Source: Micromonospora pisi | GTDB taxonomy: Bacteria > Actinomycetota > Actinomycetes > Mycobacteriales > Micromonosporaceae | DNA: 64,000 nucleotides | Direction: 5' to 3' | Assembly: GCF_003633685.1 (NCBI RefSeq) | Contig: NZ_RBKT01000001.1 | Location: 1,736,001-1,800,000 of the forward strand | Shown: piece after piece, positions 23,444-32,467 of the stretch | Numbering within the stretch: the first letter of the stretch is position 1 | Layout of the letters: each line of letters starts with the position of its first letter | The notes under the pieces: model-generated | The model's database searches: none | What the model was told of the DNA's origin: nothing | Seen by the model: only the letters and a program-made list of their open reading frames with translations | Program-made: the position numbers and the translations under genes

Positions 23444-25786
23444 TCAGCGAAGGTAGATGTTCGGCGCGGACGGCGTCGCCATCCCGTCACCGATGAAGAA
23501 ACTCGGATGCGGCGGCTGGTTGTAGGCGGTGTTCTGCCAGGCGACCGCCACCCGGTACTGCGGATCGTGCATCAGTGTCGTGATCCGGGTGCTGGTCGGC
23601 GTCGGCGTGCTGTAGATCCGTAGCGCGGCACTGTCGCTGGTCCGCCAGATCACCTCCTCCCGCCAGTCGCCGAGGATGTCGGCCGAGAGCGCGGGCGTGG
23701 ACTTGGTGCCGTTGTTCGAGGCCACCCCGCTGCCGGTGAGCAGCCGGGTGTCGCCGCCGGTGCCGTACTTGTCGATCCGGGTGGCGTCGAGCAGCTCACG
23801 CACCGGATCCCCGTCCCACCAGGCCAGGAAGTTGATCGACGAGGGCTTGCGGCCGACGTTCGCGCCGCTCGGGCCGCGCAGCCCGTCGACCGCCGCCGAC
23901 CACGCCTCGGCACCCGCGCTGCCGGCGTAGATGTCACCGGCCACGCCCCGACCGTTGTCCCCACCCGGGGCGGTGGACCAGTGGACCTGCCCGGTACGGG
24001 CGTTGGCGAACCAGGACGACGGCTTGCTCGCATCCTCGCTGACCTTGAAGTACTCCAACCCGGAGCGGCCCGGATCGAAGTCACCGACATGTCCGGCGTC
24101 GCCGTGACCGTGCCCTGTGTTCCAGAGGGCGGTCCCGTTGTCGTTGACGCACATCGCACCGAAGAGAATCTCGTCCCGGCCGTCCGCGTCCACGTCGGCG
24201 ACGGCCAGGCTGTGGTTGCCCTGGCCGGCGTACTGGCTGCCGGCGGAGTTGGAGTCGAACGTCCAGCGCCGGGTCAGGCTGCCGTCGCGGAAGTCCCAGG
24301 CCACGATCACCGTACGGGTATAGTAGCCCCGGGACATGATCAGAGACGGCCGCTGCCCGTCCAGGTAGGCGGTGCCGGCGAGGAACCGGTCGACCCGGTT
24401 GCCGTAGTTGTCACCCCACGACGAGACCGTGCCCCGGGCCGGCAGGTAGTCCACGGTGGAGGCGACCGCACCGGTCCGACCGTCGAACATGGTCAGGAAC
24501 TCCGGCCCGGCGAGGATGTAGCCGCTCGAGTTGCGGTGGTCGGCCGAGGACGAGCCGATCACCTGCCCGGTGCCGGAACGGGTGCCGTCGGCGGTCTTCA
24601 TCGCCACCTCGGCGTCGCCGTCACCGTCGTAGTCGTACACCTGGAACTGGGTGTAGTGCGCGCCCGCCCGGATGTTGCGCCCCAGGTCGATCCGCCACAG
24701 CCGGCTCCCGGTCAGGGTGTACGCGTCAACGTAGACGCTGCCGGTGTAGCCGGACTGCGAGTTGTCCTTGGCGTTGGACGGATCCCACTTCAGCACGATC
24801 TCGTACCGGCCGTCGCCGTCCAGGTCACCGACGGAGGCGTCGTTGGCCGAGTAGGTGTACGCCTCACCGGAGGGCGTGGTGCCGCCCGGTGGCACCTGGA
24901 GCCGTACGTCCAGGTAGCCGTTGGCGAACTGGAGCGCCGGTGCCGAGGCGGCCTGCTCGGCGCCGTTCACCACCGCCCGTACCGTGTACGCCGCGCCGGC
25001 CGGGGCACCGTTGTCGAGGTGGTTCGTGGCACCGGTGATCGGCGCGGCGTTCACCCGGGTGGTGCCCCGGTAGAGGTTGAACGCCACACCCGACCCCTCG
25101 GTGCCGAGCAGCCGCCAGGAGACCAGGTTGGCGCTGCCGGACCGGACACTGACCAGGCCCCGGTCCAGGTCCTCGGCCTGCTTCGCCCCGGCTGCCGGCG
25201 GGGCCGTCGTCGGCGGGGTGGTCGGGGTGGTGGGCGGCGGGTCGGTCGTCGGGGCCGGCGGGGTGGGCGTCGGTGTGTTCGTCGGCGGGCCGGTCGGTGG
25301 GCCGGTGGTCGGTGAGACGCCACCGGTGCAGGTGGTGCCGTTCACCGCGAAGCTCGCCGGCACCGGGTTGCTGGCGTTGTTCCAGGACCCGTTGAAGCCG
25401 AACGAGACCGTGCCGAGGGTGGCCACGGCACCGTTGTAGCCGACGTTCACGGCGCTGACCTGCGTACCGGACTGGCTCACCGTCGCGTTCCACGCCTGGG
25501 TCACCTGCTGACCGGCGGCGTACGACCAGGTGAGGTTCCAGGCGGTGAGCGGGTCGCCGAGGTTGGTCAGGGTGACGCTGGCGCCGAACCCGCCCTGCCA
25601 CTGGTTGGTGACCTGGTAGTCGATCCGGCAGCCGGCCGCGGCGGCGGAGGCGACCACGGCGGTCATCGCACCGGTGGCGGCGAGCGTGCCGGCGGTGATG
25701 GCGGCGAGAAGTGCGGTACGGCGGGACGCGGAGCGCCCCGATCCGGTACCGGCGGCGGACACGATGCGTTGTCGTGAGCTGGGCAT
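23444..25786 (-). CDS. Secreted rhamnogalacturonan lyase (PL11) with CBM2
   Basis: About 780 residues. Signal peptide about 1-52 (twin Arg in SASRRTALLAAITAG, cleavage near SAAAAG), CBM2 cellulose-binding domain about 53-157 (CRIDYQVTNQWQGGFGASVT with end-to-end Cys), a Pro/Thr linker to about 200, then the PL11 catalytic beta-propeller. Calcium-binding DxDxDG loops typical of PL11 are visible: VGDLDGDGRYEIVLKWDPSN, VYDYDGDGDAEVAMKTADGT and VADVDADGRDEILFGAM. It cleaves the rhamnose-galacturonate backbone of pectin rhamnogalacturonan I outside the cell. The ATG at 25786 has GGAG 5 nt upstream. It is the first of several plant cell-wall genes and faces the same way as the GH42 gene. Confidence 0.92.
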   Translation of the reverse strand: MPSSRQRIVSAAGTGSGRSASRRTALLAAITAGTLAATGAMTAVVASAAAAGCRIDYQVTNQWQGGFGASVTLTNLGDPLTAWNLTWSYAAGQQVTQAWNATVSQSGTQVSAVNVGYNGAVATLGTVSFGFNGSWNNASNPVPASFAVNGTTCTGGVSPTTGPPTGPPTNTPTPTPPAPTTDPPPTTPTTPPTTAPPAAGAKQAEDLDRGLVSVRSGSANLVSWRLLGTEGSGVAFNLYRGTTRVNAAPITGATNHLDNGAPAGAAYTVRAVVNGAEQAASAPALQFANGYLDVRLQVPPGGTTPSGEAYTYSANDASVGDLDGDGRYEIVLKWDPSNAKDNSQSGYTGSVYVDAYTLTGSRLWRIDLGRNIRAGAHYTQFQVYDYDGDGDAEVAMKTADGTRSGTGQVIGSSSADHRNSSGYILAGPEFLTMFDGRTGAVASTVDYLPARGTVSSWGDNYGNRVDRFLAGTAYLDGQRPSLIMSRGYYTRTVIVAWDFRDGSLTRRWTFDSNSAGSQYAGQGNHSLAVADVDADGRDEILFGAMCVNDNGTALWNTGHGHGDAGHVGDFDPGRSGLEYFKVSEDASKPSSWFANARTGQVHWSTAPGGDNGRGVAGDIYAGSAGAEAWSAAVDGLRGPSGANVGRKPSSINFLAWWDGDPVRELLDATRIDKYGTGGDTRLLTGSGVASNNGTKSTPALSADILGDWREEVIWRTSDSAALRIYSTPTPTSTRITTLMHDPQYRVAVAWQNTAYNQPPHPSFFIGDGMATPSAPNIYLR

Positions 25787-26018
25787 CTCTACTCCGGGGA
25801 GGACGGGGTGCGCGGCGGTGCGACGGTGTCGCCGGCCGCGACGGGCCGGACGGTCCCCGCCGGCTGCCCTGGCCGGCGGATCGCACACCACGCGGGACGG
25901 CCAAGGAATAAATCAGTTCAATGACCGCCGCGACGACAGATGAAGGCTCCGGGCGCATCTGAAGCGTAGGACAAGGCCACAGCGCTCACAAGATAGAGGA
26001 TGGCAAATTTAAAAGGTT

Positions 26019-28232
26019 TCAGTTCTGCCTCGGCGGCAGGTGTCGGTCCTCGCGCAGTACGACGTACCCGCCACCCGGCACGGTCACCGACGGTCCGCCG
26101 GAGTGCGGGGCCGGTCTGCCGGAGACGAGCACCGGCGTCCCGGCCACCGGGACCGACCGGGGTGCCTCGTCGTGGTTGAACAGGAACAGCCAGCTCGTCC
26201 CCTCGGGCGACCCGCGCCGCACCGCCTCCACCCCGACCGGCGCCTGCGGGCAGGTCGGCACGGCACCGGCCGCCGTTGCCACCAACTCCAGCAGCCAGCG
26301 GTAACCGTCGTCGTCGAGCCGGGTGGAGACGTACCAGGCGACGCCCGCCCCGTACCGGTGCCGGGTCACCGCCGGCTGACCGGCCAACCGCCCGCCCGCG
26401 TACGTCAGCACCGGCCGCGCCCCGGCGAGCCGTACCGTCTCGCTCCAGATCCGCCCGGTCATGGCGCCGCCGTGACCCCCGTCCCGCCCGTCGGCGCCCA
26501 CCGGGAGGCCCGGACCGCCGACCACGGGCTGCCGCTCGTCGTCAGCGAGCGGGTGGAACTCCTCGACCCGGATCCCGAGCACGTCCCGGAAGGCACCGGG
26601 GTAGCCGCCCAGCCGGATCCGGCCGTGCTCGTCGGCTATCCCGCTGAAGTAGCTGACCAGCAGGTGTCCACCGGCGGCGACCCAGGCCCGGACCCGGGAC
26701 GCGGTCCGATCCGAGGCCAGGTAGAGCGCGGGGAGAACGAGCAGAACGTGGCCGCCGGCCGGGTCCCCGACGGCATCCCCGACGGCTGGGTCCCCGACGT
26801 CCGGACCGGTCGCGACTCCGATCCGGCCGGCGGCGGCCGTCGGGTGGGCGAGCTGGTCCGGTCCGACGAAGTCGGTGCCGAACCCGGCCTGCCACAACAG
26901 GCGGTGCACGGTGCCGACCTCGTCCAGGTAGTCCAGTCGCCGCGAGGGCAGACCGGGACCCTGTAGCGCCCACCAGCACTCGACATCCCAACCGATCCCC
27001 ACCGACGTCTGGACCATGCCGCAACGGCCGACCTGTGCGGAGAGTCGGGCCAGGTCCCGGCCCAGTGCCACAGTTTCCCGGAACACCCTGCTCTCCGGCC
27101 CGACGTGCGGAACCAGGGCGGAGTGGAACCGCTCGGCGCCACCGACCGGCGCCCGCCACTGGAAGAACATCGCCCCCACCGACCCCCGGGCGACGTACGC
27201 GAGACTGTTGCGCGCCAGCCGGCCCGGCTCCCGGCTGTGCATCCGACCCGGTACGTGGATCAGGTTCGGTGCGCTCTCCATCAGCAACCAGGCCGCACCG
27301 CCGTCGGCACCCGGCCCGCCGTCGCCACCCGTGCCGACTCGACGGGCCCAGGAGCGGGCGAGGTCGGCGGCGAATCCGATCTGTTCCTCCGCTCCCCGGT
27401 CGGCAGCCGACGGATAGTGGTCGATCGCGACCAGGTCCACCTCGCTCGACCAGCGCGCGTGGTCGACCGGCACCCAGTCGCCGAAGACGTAGTTTGTGGT
27501 CACCGGCACGTCGGGCGTCGCGGCTCGCAGCAGGTCACGCTGCTCGACGTACGCCGCCAGCAGCTGATCGGACCAGAACCGGCGGAAATCCAGCAACTGG
27601 GCCGGGTTGGCCAGGTACTGGGTGGCCCGGGGCAGGTCGACCTGCTCCCAGTCGGAGTAGTGCTGGCCCCAGAAGCTGGTGCTCCAGACGTCGTTGAGCC
27701 GATCCAGGTCACCGTGCCGGGAGCGCAGCCAGTGCCGGAACGCGTCAGCGACGTACCGGCAGTGGCAGGTGGTGCCGTACTCGTTGTGCACGTGCCACAG
27801 CGCGAGCGCCGGGTGGTCCCGGTAGCGGGCGGCGAGCGCTTCGGCGATCGCACGGGCGGCGTTCCGGTACGCCGGTGCGACCGCGCAGTAGGTGTCCCGG
27901 CTGCCGTGGTGCAGCCGTACGCCGTCCACGGTGACCGGCAACGCGTCGGGATGGGCCAGGCTGAACCACGGTGGCGGCGAGGCGGTCGGGGTGGCGAGCG
28001 CGACCCGGATGCCCGCACCGTGCAACAGATCCAGCACCCGGTCCAGCCAGTCGAAGTCGTACCGCCCCGGGTGCGGCTCGAGCCGCGACCAGGCGAAGAC
28101 GCCGACGGTGACCAGGTTGACCCGGGCCTGGCGCATCAGCGCCACGTCCTGCGTCCAGACCTCCGCCGGCCACTGCTCCGGGTTGTAGTCGCCGCCGTAG
28201 CAGAACCCGTCGACGCCCCTCGGCCACCGCAT
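26019..28232 (-). CDS. GH42 beta-galactosidase
   Basis: About 737 residues with all three GH42 domains: the TIM barrel (about 1-390, starting GFCYGGDYNPEQWPAEVW), a trimerisation domain and a C-terminal beta domain. The acid/base Glu is residue 151 in LWHVHNEYG and the nucleophile Glu is residue 319 in LLMESAPN. The zinc-site cysteines characteristic of many members are partly present (TTCHCRYV). No signal peptide, so it acts on imported galactosides such as galactan or arabinogalactan fragments. The ATG at 28232 has purine-rich GGAGAGGAGAGGGG upstream. It fits degradation of rhamnogalacturonan side chains after transport by the adjacent ABC system. Confidence 0.91.
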   Translation of the reverse strand: MRWPRGVDGFCYGGDYNPEQWPAEVWTQDVALMRQARVNLVTVGVFAWSRLEPHPGRYDFDWLDRVLDLLHGAGIRVALATPTASPPPWFSLAHPDALPVTVDGVRLHHGSRDTYCAVAPAYRNAARAIAEALAARYRDHPALALWHVHNEYGTTCHCRYVADAFRHWLRSRHGDLDRLNDVWSTSFWGQHYSDWEQVDLPRATQYLANPAQLLDFRRFWSDQLLAAYVEQRDLLRAATPDVPVTTNYVFGDWVPVDHARWSSEVDLVAIDHYPSAADRGAEEQIGFAADLARSWARRVGTGGDGGPGADGGAAWLLMESAPNLIHVPGRMHSREPGRLARNSLAYVARGSVGAMFFQWRAPVGGAERFHSALVPHVGPESRVFRETVALGRDLARLSAQVGRCGMVQTSVGIGWDVECWWALQGPGLPSRRLDYLDEVGTVHRLLWQAGFGTDFVGPDQLAHPTAAAGRIGVATGPDVGDPAVGDAVGDPAGGHVLLVLPALYLASDRTASRVRAWVAAGGHLLVSYFSGIADEHGRIRLGGYPGAFRDVLGIRVEEFHPLADDERQPVVGGPGLPVGADGRDGGHGGAMTGRIWSETVRLAGARPVLTYAGGRLAGQPAVTRHRYGAGVAWYVSTRLDDDGYRWLLELVATAAGAVPTCPQAPVGVEAVRRGSPEGTSWLFLFNHDEAPRSVPVAGTPVLVSGRPAPHSGGPSVTVPGGGYVVLREDRHLPPRQN

Positions 28233-28291
28233 CGCCCCCACCCCTCTCCTCTCCCCACCATCCACTTTGTTCACTCCCCCGCCCAACCAGG

Positions 28292-28347
28292 GGTAAGGAA
28301 GGGCCCCTTGTTATCGGATTCCGTTGTACTAGGGGCCCTTCCTAACC
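28292..28347. repeat. Dispersed palindromic repeat, copy 1
   Basis: GGTAAGGAAGGGCCCCTTGT (28292-28311) and the diverged inverted arm TACTAGGGGCCCTTCCTAACC (28327-28347, here 21 nt) form a hairpin between the GH42 gene and the ABC operon. The same arm recurs at 32357-32380 and in a perfect form at 52756-52812. Confidence 0.8.
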
Positions 28348-28361
28348 TCAGAAGCATTGAC

Positions 28362-28386
28362 AGTTTGTTTGGAAGCCAAAGAAACT
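28362..28386. promoter_or_regulatory. Candidate ROK/XylR-type operator upstream of the GH42 gene
   Basis: AGTTTGTTTGG (28362-28372) and CCAAAGAAACT (28376-28386) form an inverted repeat with 10 of 11 positions matching and a 3-bp centre. It strongly resembles the XylR operator class (TTAGTTTGTTT...AAACAAACTAA), which is bound by ROK repressors, and a ROK gene lies at 32468-33688. It is an A/T-rich island in a very GC-rich region. Confidence 0.55.
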
Positions 28387-28463
28387 AGAGGGGAAGGGTT
28401 CGGTCGAACCGATCGGCCGGTGCTCGCCAGACGGGCATCGGCGGCTGGAGACCCGAGGGCGCG

Positions 28464-28507
28464 GGTCCGGCGGGGTGCCCAGGTGGGGGGGCGCCCCGCC
28501 CCGGACC
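28464..28507 (-). terminator. Terminator hairpin after the LplABC-type operon
   Basis: An imperfect stem GGTCCGGCGGGGTGCC (28464-28479) with GGCGCCCCGCCCCGGACC (28490-28507) directly follows the stop of the last permease gene on the minus strand. Confidence 0.6.
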
Positions 28508-28512
28508 GGAGC

Positions 28513-29478
28513 TCAGCCCTTGACCGCACCGGTGAGCACGCCCTTCGTGAAGTGCCGCTGCACGAAGGGGTAGATCAACAGCGCCGGGACCACGGTGACC
28601 ACCACGACCGCCATCTTGATCGCCAACGACGGCGGGTACGCGGTGACACCCGGCAGGTTCGGTACGTTGCCGGTGACGTGCGGCGACTGTCCGGCGAGCA
28701 GGTAGCTCTGCAACACCCGCTGGATCGGGAACTTGTCGTTGTCGTCGAGGTAGAGCACGGCGTTGAAGTACGCGTTCCAGTAGCCGACCGCGTAGAAGAG
28801 GCCGACCACCGCCACCACCGCCCGGGAGAGCGGCAGCATGATCAGGGTGAGGATGCGGAACTCCCCCGCGCCGTCGATCCGCGCGCTGTCCACCAGCTCC
28901 GACGGCACGTTCATGAAGAAGGCGCGGACCACCACCAGGTTGAAGACGCTGATCGCGCTCGGCAGGACCAGCGACCAGAGGCTGTCCTTGAGGCCCAGTC
29001 CGGTCACCACCAGGTAGCTCGGCACCAGGCCGGGAAAGATCAGGAACGTGAGCAGGAAGAAGAAGAGCAGCGGCCGGTGGGCTAGCGAGTCCGGCCGGGA
29101 CAACCCGTACGCCGCGAGCACCGTCAGCACCAGGCTCACCAGGGTGCCGGCGACGGTGACCAGGGTGCTGACCCAGACCGCCTGGGTGACCGTACCGCCG
29201 GAGAAGATCGTCACGTACGCGGAGATGTCGATCTCGCGCGGCACCAGGACGATCCCGCCCGCCTCGTTGATCGTGTCCCGCGCGGCGAGGCTGGTCACCA
29301 GCACCGCCCAGAGCGGCCCGAGTACGGCGAGCACCAGCAGGGTGAGCAGCACCCCCTTGCCGAGCCGCCCGATCGGGGTCGGCCGCTCCGCCCAGGCCGG
29401 CCGGGCCTCGCCCTGCCTGCGCCGACGCGGGCGTCGGGGCGGGTCCGTCCTGTCCGGTCGAGCCGAGACGACACTCAT
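28513..29478 (-). CDS. Carbohydrate ABC transporter permease (LplC/MalG-like)
   Basis: 321 residues, six membrane segments preceded by about 45 Arg/Pro-rich residues. The MalG-type EAA coupling loop is ELVDSARIDGAGEFRILTLIMLPLS-like around residue 205, split here as VDSARIDGAGEF and ILIMLPL elements. The C-terminus KGVLTGAVKG is typical of LplC/YtcP permeases. It forms the channel with the preceding permease; the ATG overlaps that gene's stop by 4 nt (ATGA). The cognate ATPase is not in the operon, as is common for actinobacterial CUT1 systems that share MsiK. Confidence 0.9.
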   Translation of the reverse strand: MSVVSARPDRTDPPRRPRRRRQGEARPAWAERPTPIGRLGKGVLLTLLVLAVLGPLWAVLVTSLAARDTINEAGGIVLVPREIDISAYVTIFSGGTVTQAVWVSTLVTVAGTLVSLVLTVLAAYGLSRPDSLAHRPLLFFFLLTFLIFPGLVPSYLVVTGLGLKDSLWSLVLPSAISVFNLVVVRAFFMNVPSELVDSARIDGAGEFRILTLIMLPLSRAVVAVVGLFYAVGYWNAYFNAVLYLDDNDKFPIQRVLQSYLLAGQSPHVTGNVPNLPGVTAYPPSLAIKMAVVVVTVVPALLIYPFVQRHFTKGVLTGAVKG

Positions 29479-30509
29479 GATTTCGCGTACACCCCCTGTT
29501 CGCCGAGCCGGTGCGCGGCGGAGTTCGCGGCCAGGATCAGGATCAGGCCGACCACCGCCTTGAACAGGCCGGCGGCGGCACCCAGGCCCCACTGCTGGGG
29601 CACGATCGCCTGGTAGTAGACGAAGGTGTCGAGCACCTCGGCCGCCTGCCGGCCGACCGCCTCCCGTTGCAGGATGAACTGCTCGAAGCCGACCGAGAGC
29701 GCGTCACCCAGTCGCATGATCAGCAGCAGGATGATGACCGGCCGCAGTCCCGGCAGGGTGATGTGCCAGAACCGCCGCCACCGCCCCGCGCCGTCGGCCG
29801 CCGCGGCCTCGTACAGGTTCTGGTCGATCGCGGAGAGCGCGGCGAGGAAGACGATCGCGCCCCAACCGGCGTCCTTCCAGATCGCCTCGGCGGTGACCAG
29901 CACGATGAACGTGTCCGGGTTGGTCATCACCTGCCACGGCTCGAGCCCGGCCTGGCGCATCTCCTGGGTCAGCAGCCCGGCGCCGCCGAGCATCTGGACG
30001 AAGAAGGTGACCACCAGTACCCAGCTGAAGAAGTGCGGCAGGTAGACGACGCTCTGCACCAGGCCGCGTACCCGGGCGGAGAGCACGTTGTTGAGCAGGA
30101 CGGCGAGCAGGATCGGCAGTGGGAAGAAGAAGACCAGCTGGAACGCGGTGATGGTCAGGGTGTTGCGTACCGCGTCCCAGAAGGCCGGGTCGGTGAAGAG
30201 GGTCTCGAAGTTGCCGAACCCGATCCACTCGCTCTGCAGAAAGGCGTCGAGCGGGTCGTCACCCAGGAACGGGTTGTAGTCCTGGAACGCGATCACGTTG
30301 CCCAAGGTCGGCAGGTAGTGGAAGACCAGCAGCAGCAGCGCGGCGGGCGCGACCATCAGCAGCAGCGGCCAGTCCCGCCGCAGCCGGTCGCGGAAAGTAC
30401 GCCGGACGCGGAAAGTACGCCGGACGCCCGGACCACGCCGGTCGCGGCGAGTACGGCGGCCAGGTCGGATCCGCCGGTCGCGTTCGGCGGTGGTCTCGTC
30501 GATGCTCAT
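29475..30509 (-). CDS. Carbohydrate ABC transporter permease (LplB/MalF-like)
   Basis: 344 residues with six membrane segments after a very Arg-rich N-terminus of about 50 residues. It has the LplB-type start of the membrane part (LVFHYLPTLGNVIAFQDYNP) and the coupling loop LYEAAAADGAGRWRRFWHIT near residue 225. The ATG at 30509 lies 10 nt after the binding-protein stop, and the frame upstream of it overlaps that gene. Together with the second permease and the solute-binding protein it imports oligosaccharides. Confidence 0.9.
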   Translation of the reverse strand: MSIDETTAERDRRIRPGRRTRRDRRGPGVRRTFRVRRTFRDRLRRDWPLLLMVAPAALLLLVFHYLPTLGNVIAFQDYNPFLGDDPLDAFLQSEWIGFGNFETLFTDPAFWDAVRNTLTITAFQLVFFFPLPILLAVLLNNVLSARVRGLVQSVVYLPHFFSWVLVVTFFVQMLGGAGLLTQEMRQAGLEPWQVMTNPDTFIVLVTAEAIWKDAGWGAIVFLAALSAIDQNLYEAAAADGAGRWRRFWHITLPGLRPVIILLLIMRLGDALSVGFEQFILQREAVGRQAAEVLDTFVYYQAIVPQQWGLGAAAGLFKAVVGLILILAANSAAHRLGEQGVYAKS

Positions 30510-30519
30510 CCGGCGGTGC

Positions 30520-32196
30520 TCATCTGCCGTTGTCGGCCAGGGTCTTCTCCAGGAACTCCCGCCCCTCGTCCCCGCCGCCGGCGCGGAACTCACGGACCAC
30601 CTGGTCCAGGTCACCGATCGGCCGTCGGCCGCGCAGGATGTCGATGATTTTGTCCTCGCTCGGGACCAGCACCTTGGCGTAGTTCGCCGGCAGTTCGAGC
30701 TTGATCCCGGCAAAGAGGTCGGGCTCCAGGTGTCCGATCGTGGCGCGGTGGTAACCGAGGTAGTCCGCTACGTAGTCGGGGGTGTCGCCGCTGCGTACCT
30801 TGACCGGCACCCGCCCACCGAGGTAGTCGAACTGGGCGGCCTTCTCCTTGCGGCCCAGGTCGGTGGGGATCGGACTGCCGTCGGCGGCACGGGTGAAATG
30901 GGTGCCCTCCACCCCGTACTCGCGCAGTTCGTACTCGCGGCTGCCGAACGGGGCGGCACCCCAGTTGAGCACCCGCAGGATCTCCTCGGTACGCGTCCTG
31001 CCCAGTCCCTTCTTGACGAAGGTGAAGAAGATCGGTTTCTCGCTGCCCCAGACCACCGGTCTGGTGGTGCCGGCGCCGAAGACCTGCACCGGCTGCATGT
31101 TGTAGGTCGGGGTGACCTTGACCTGCTCGCCTTGCATCCCCTGCCAGGCACCGAGACCGTCCTGGTACATCAGGATCTTGCCGCCGTTGAAGAGCTGCTT
31201 CTCGTCGGCGCCCTTGGTGGCGATCGTGTCCGGGTGGACCAGGCCCTCGGCGAAGAGCCGGGTGGTGAACTCCAGCGCGGCCCGGTATTCCGGCAGCTCG
31301 TACTTGTGCACCAGCCCGCCGTCGGGCTTGCGCCGCCAGCCGTTCTGCACCCCCGGGCAGCCGAAGTACTGCTGCACCATGGAGAAGACGGTGCCGAACG
31401 CCCAGACACCCCGGTCGGCCCGGGTCAGCTTCCTGCCGAACTGGTAGAGCTCGTCGGTGCTGGTGGGCGCGGCGACACCGGCCGCGTCGGTGAGATCCTT
31501 GCGGTGGAACATGGCGAAGGCGAACGGGCCGTCGGTGGGGAACGGCACCGAGTAGAGCCGGCCACCCCAGACCGCGTACTGCCAGGCTCCGGTGGACAGC
31601 GAGGCCAGATTCGGGTACGCGTGTACCGCGTCACCCTTGAGGTAGTCGGTCAGATCCTCGAAGAGTGCCCGGACCGCGTCGGAGAACCGGGAGATCTTGT
31701 CGATCTCCCAGTTCGGCCCGACCAGCAGGTCCGGTACGTCCCGCGCCCCGAGCACCGCGCTGAGCTTGTCGGCGTACGTGTTGCCGTCCTGGAGGCTGGG
31801 GTTGACCACGACGCCGAGCTGGGCGTTCACCGCGTCCAGATAGGAGTTCCGGCCGACGCCCGGCGGGGTCGGGCCCCACCAGGGCGACATGGTCCGCAGC
31901 TCCGCGCCGCCGGCGCCGGGTTTCTCGGCCACCGCCGTGACGAGGTTGCGGGGATAGGTCAGGAAGCCCTGCGGAATCGGCCCCTCACCGGGAATGTCGG
32001 GCTTCACCAGGTCGACCGGGCGGTAGCTCGGCAGCACCGCGGCGACGGCGTCAGCCCTGGTGGCGGCGCCCCGGCTGCCGGCCTCCTTGCTGCAACCGGT
32101 GAGCAGACCACCGCTGGCCAGCGCGGCGCCACCGAGGCCGACCAGGCCGAGGAAGCTTCGTCGGCCGGTGGCCCCGCTCGGATGCGTCGGATGCAC
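30520..32196 (-). CDS. Oligosaccharide ABC transporter substrate-binding lipoprotein (LplA-like)
   Basis: About 558 residues, longer than typical binding proteins but normal for the LplA class. The N-terminus combines a twin-arginine motif (GRRSFLGLVGLGG) with a lipobox (LLTGC), so it is probably a Tat-exported lipoprotein. The mature part has the extracellular solute-binding family 1 character (YADKLSAVLGARDVPDLLVG; ELYQFGRKLTRADRGVWAFG). The GTG at 32196 has GGGAG at 7 nt. It is the first gene of the three-gene import operon and is divergent from the ROK repressor gene. The ligand is likely a pectin or arabinogalactan oligosaccharide, inferred from the neighbours. Confidence 0.9.
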   Translation of the reverse strand: MHPTHPSGATGRRSFLGLVGLGGAALASGGLLTGCSKEAGSRGAATRADAVAAVLPSYRPVDLVKPDIPGEGPIPQGFLTYPRNLVTAVAEKPGAGGAELRTMSPWWGPTPPGVGRNSYLDAVNAQLGVVVNPSLQDGNTYADKLSAVLGARDVPDLLVGPNWEIDKISRFSDAVRALFEDLTDYLKGDAVHAYPNLASLSTGAWQYAVWGGRLYSVPFPTDGPFAFAMFHRKDLTDAAGVAAPTSTDELYQFGRKLTRADRGVWAFGTVFSMVQQYFGCPGVQNGWRRKPDGGLVHKYELPEYRAALEFTTRLFAEGLVHPDTIATKGADEKQLFNGGKILMYQDGLGAWQGMQGEQVKVTPTYNMQPVQVFGAGTTRPVVWGSEKPIFFTFVKKGLGRTRTEEILRVLNWGAAPFGSREYELREYGVEGTHFTRAADGSPIPTDLGRKEKAAQFDYLGGRVPVKVRSGDTPDYVADYLGYHRATIGHLEPDLFAGIKLELPANYAKVLVPSEDKIIDILRGRRPIGDLDQVVREFRAGGGDEGREFLEKTLADNGR

Positions 32197-32263
32197 GGGA
32201 CACTCCCTTCGATCGGTGGGGTGTGCGACGGAGGGACGCACAGGTAGAGTTATTTCGTCGGGT

Positions 32264-32280
32264 GACTAAACTAAGTTAAT
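32264..32280. promoter_or_regulatory. A/T-rich candidate operator between the transporter operon and the ROK gene
   Basis: GACTAAACTAAGTTAAT contains the 9-bp palindrome AACTAAGTT (32269-32277) within an imperfect longer dyad. Its position about 70 bp upstream of the binding-protein start and its low GC in a GC-rich region suggest a repressor site, probably for the divergently encoded ROK protein. Confidence 0.45.
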
Positions 32281-32356
32281 CGACAGTGGTCATTGCCACA
32301 AGGGACACTGGCGTCCGCCGGGCGTGCGGAGGGGACCCTTCCTATACCTGAAGCGA

Positions 32357-32380
32357 TAACAAGGGGCCCTTCCTTACCCC
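32357..32380. repeat. Dispersed palindromic repeat, copy 2 (one arm)
   Basis: The arm at 32357-32380 (TAACAAGGGGCCCTTCC then TTACCCC) equals the right arm of the perfect copy at 52756-52812. The other half is degenerate: AGGGGACCCTTCCTATACC at 32330-32348 is a direct, not inverted, copy. It lies just upstream of the ROK gene. Confidence 0.7.
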
Positions 32381-32467
32381 TGGCAGGGCATGATGGGATC
32401 ACCGCCGCGAGCCGGCCGAGACCGGTCGGGCCACCAGTACGCGGGGAGCGGGAAGACTTTGATCACG

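Noticed and set aside
25981-25991. TTGTGAGCGCT (minus strand), identical to a lac operator half-site, upstream of the PL11 gene
   Set aside because: The second half does not match, so this may be chance; not listed as an operator.
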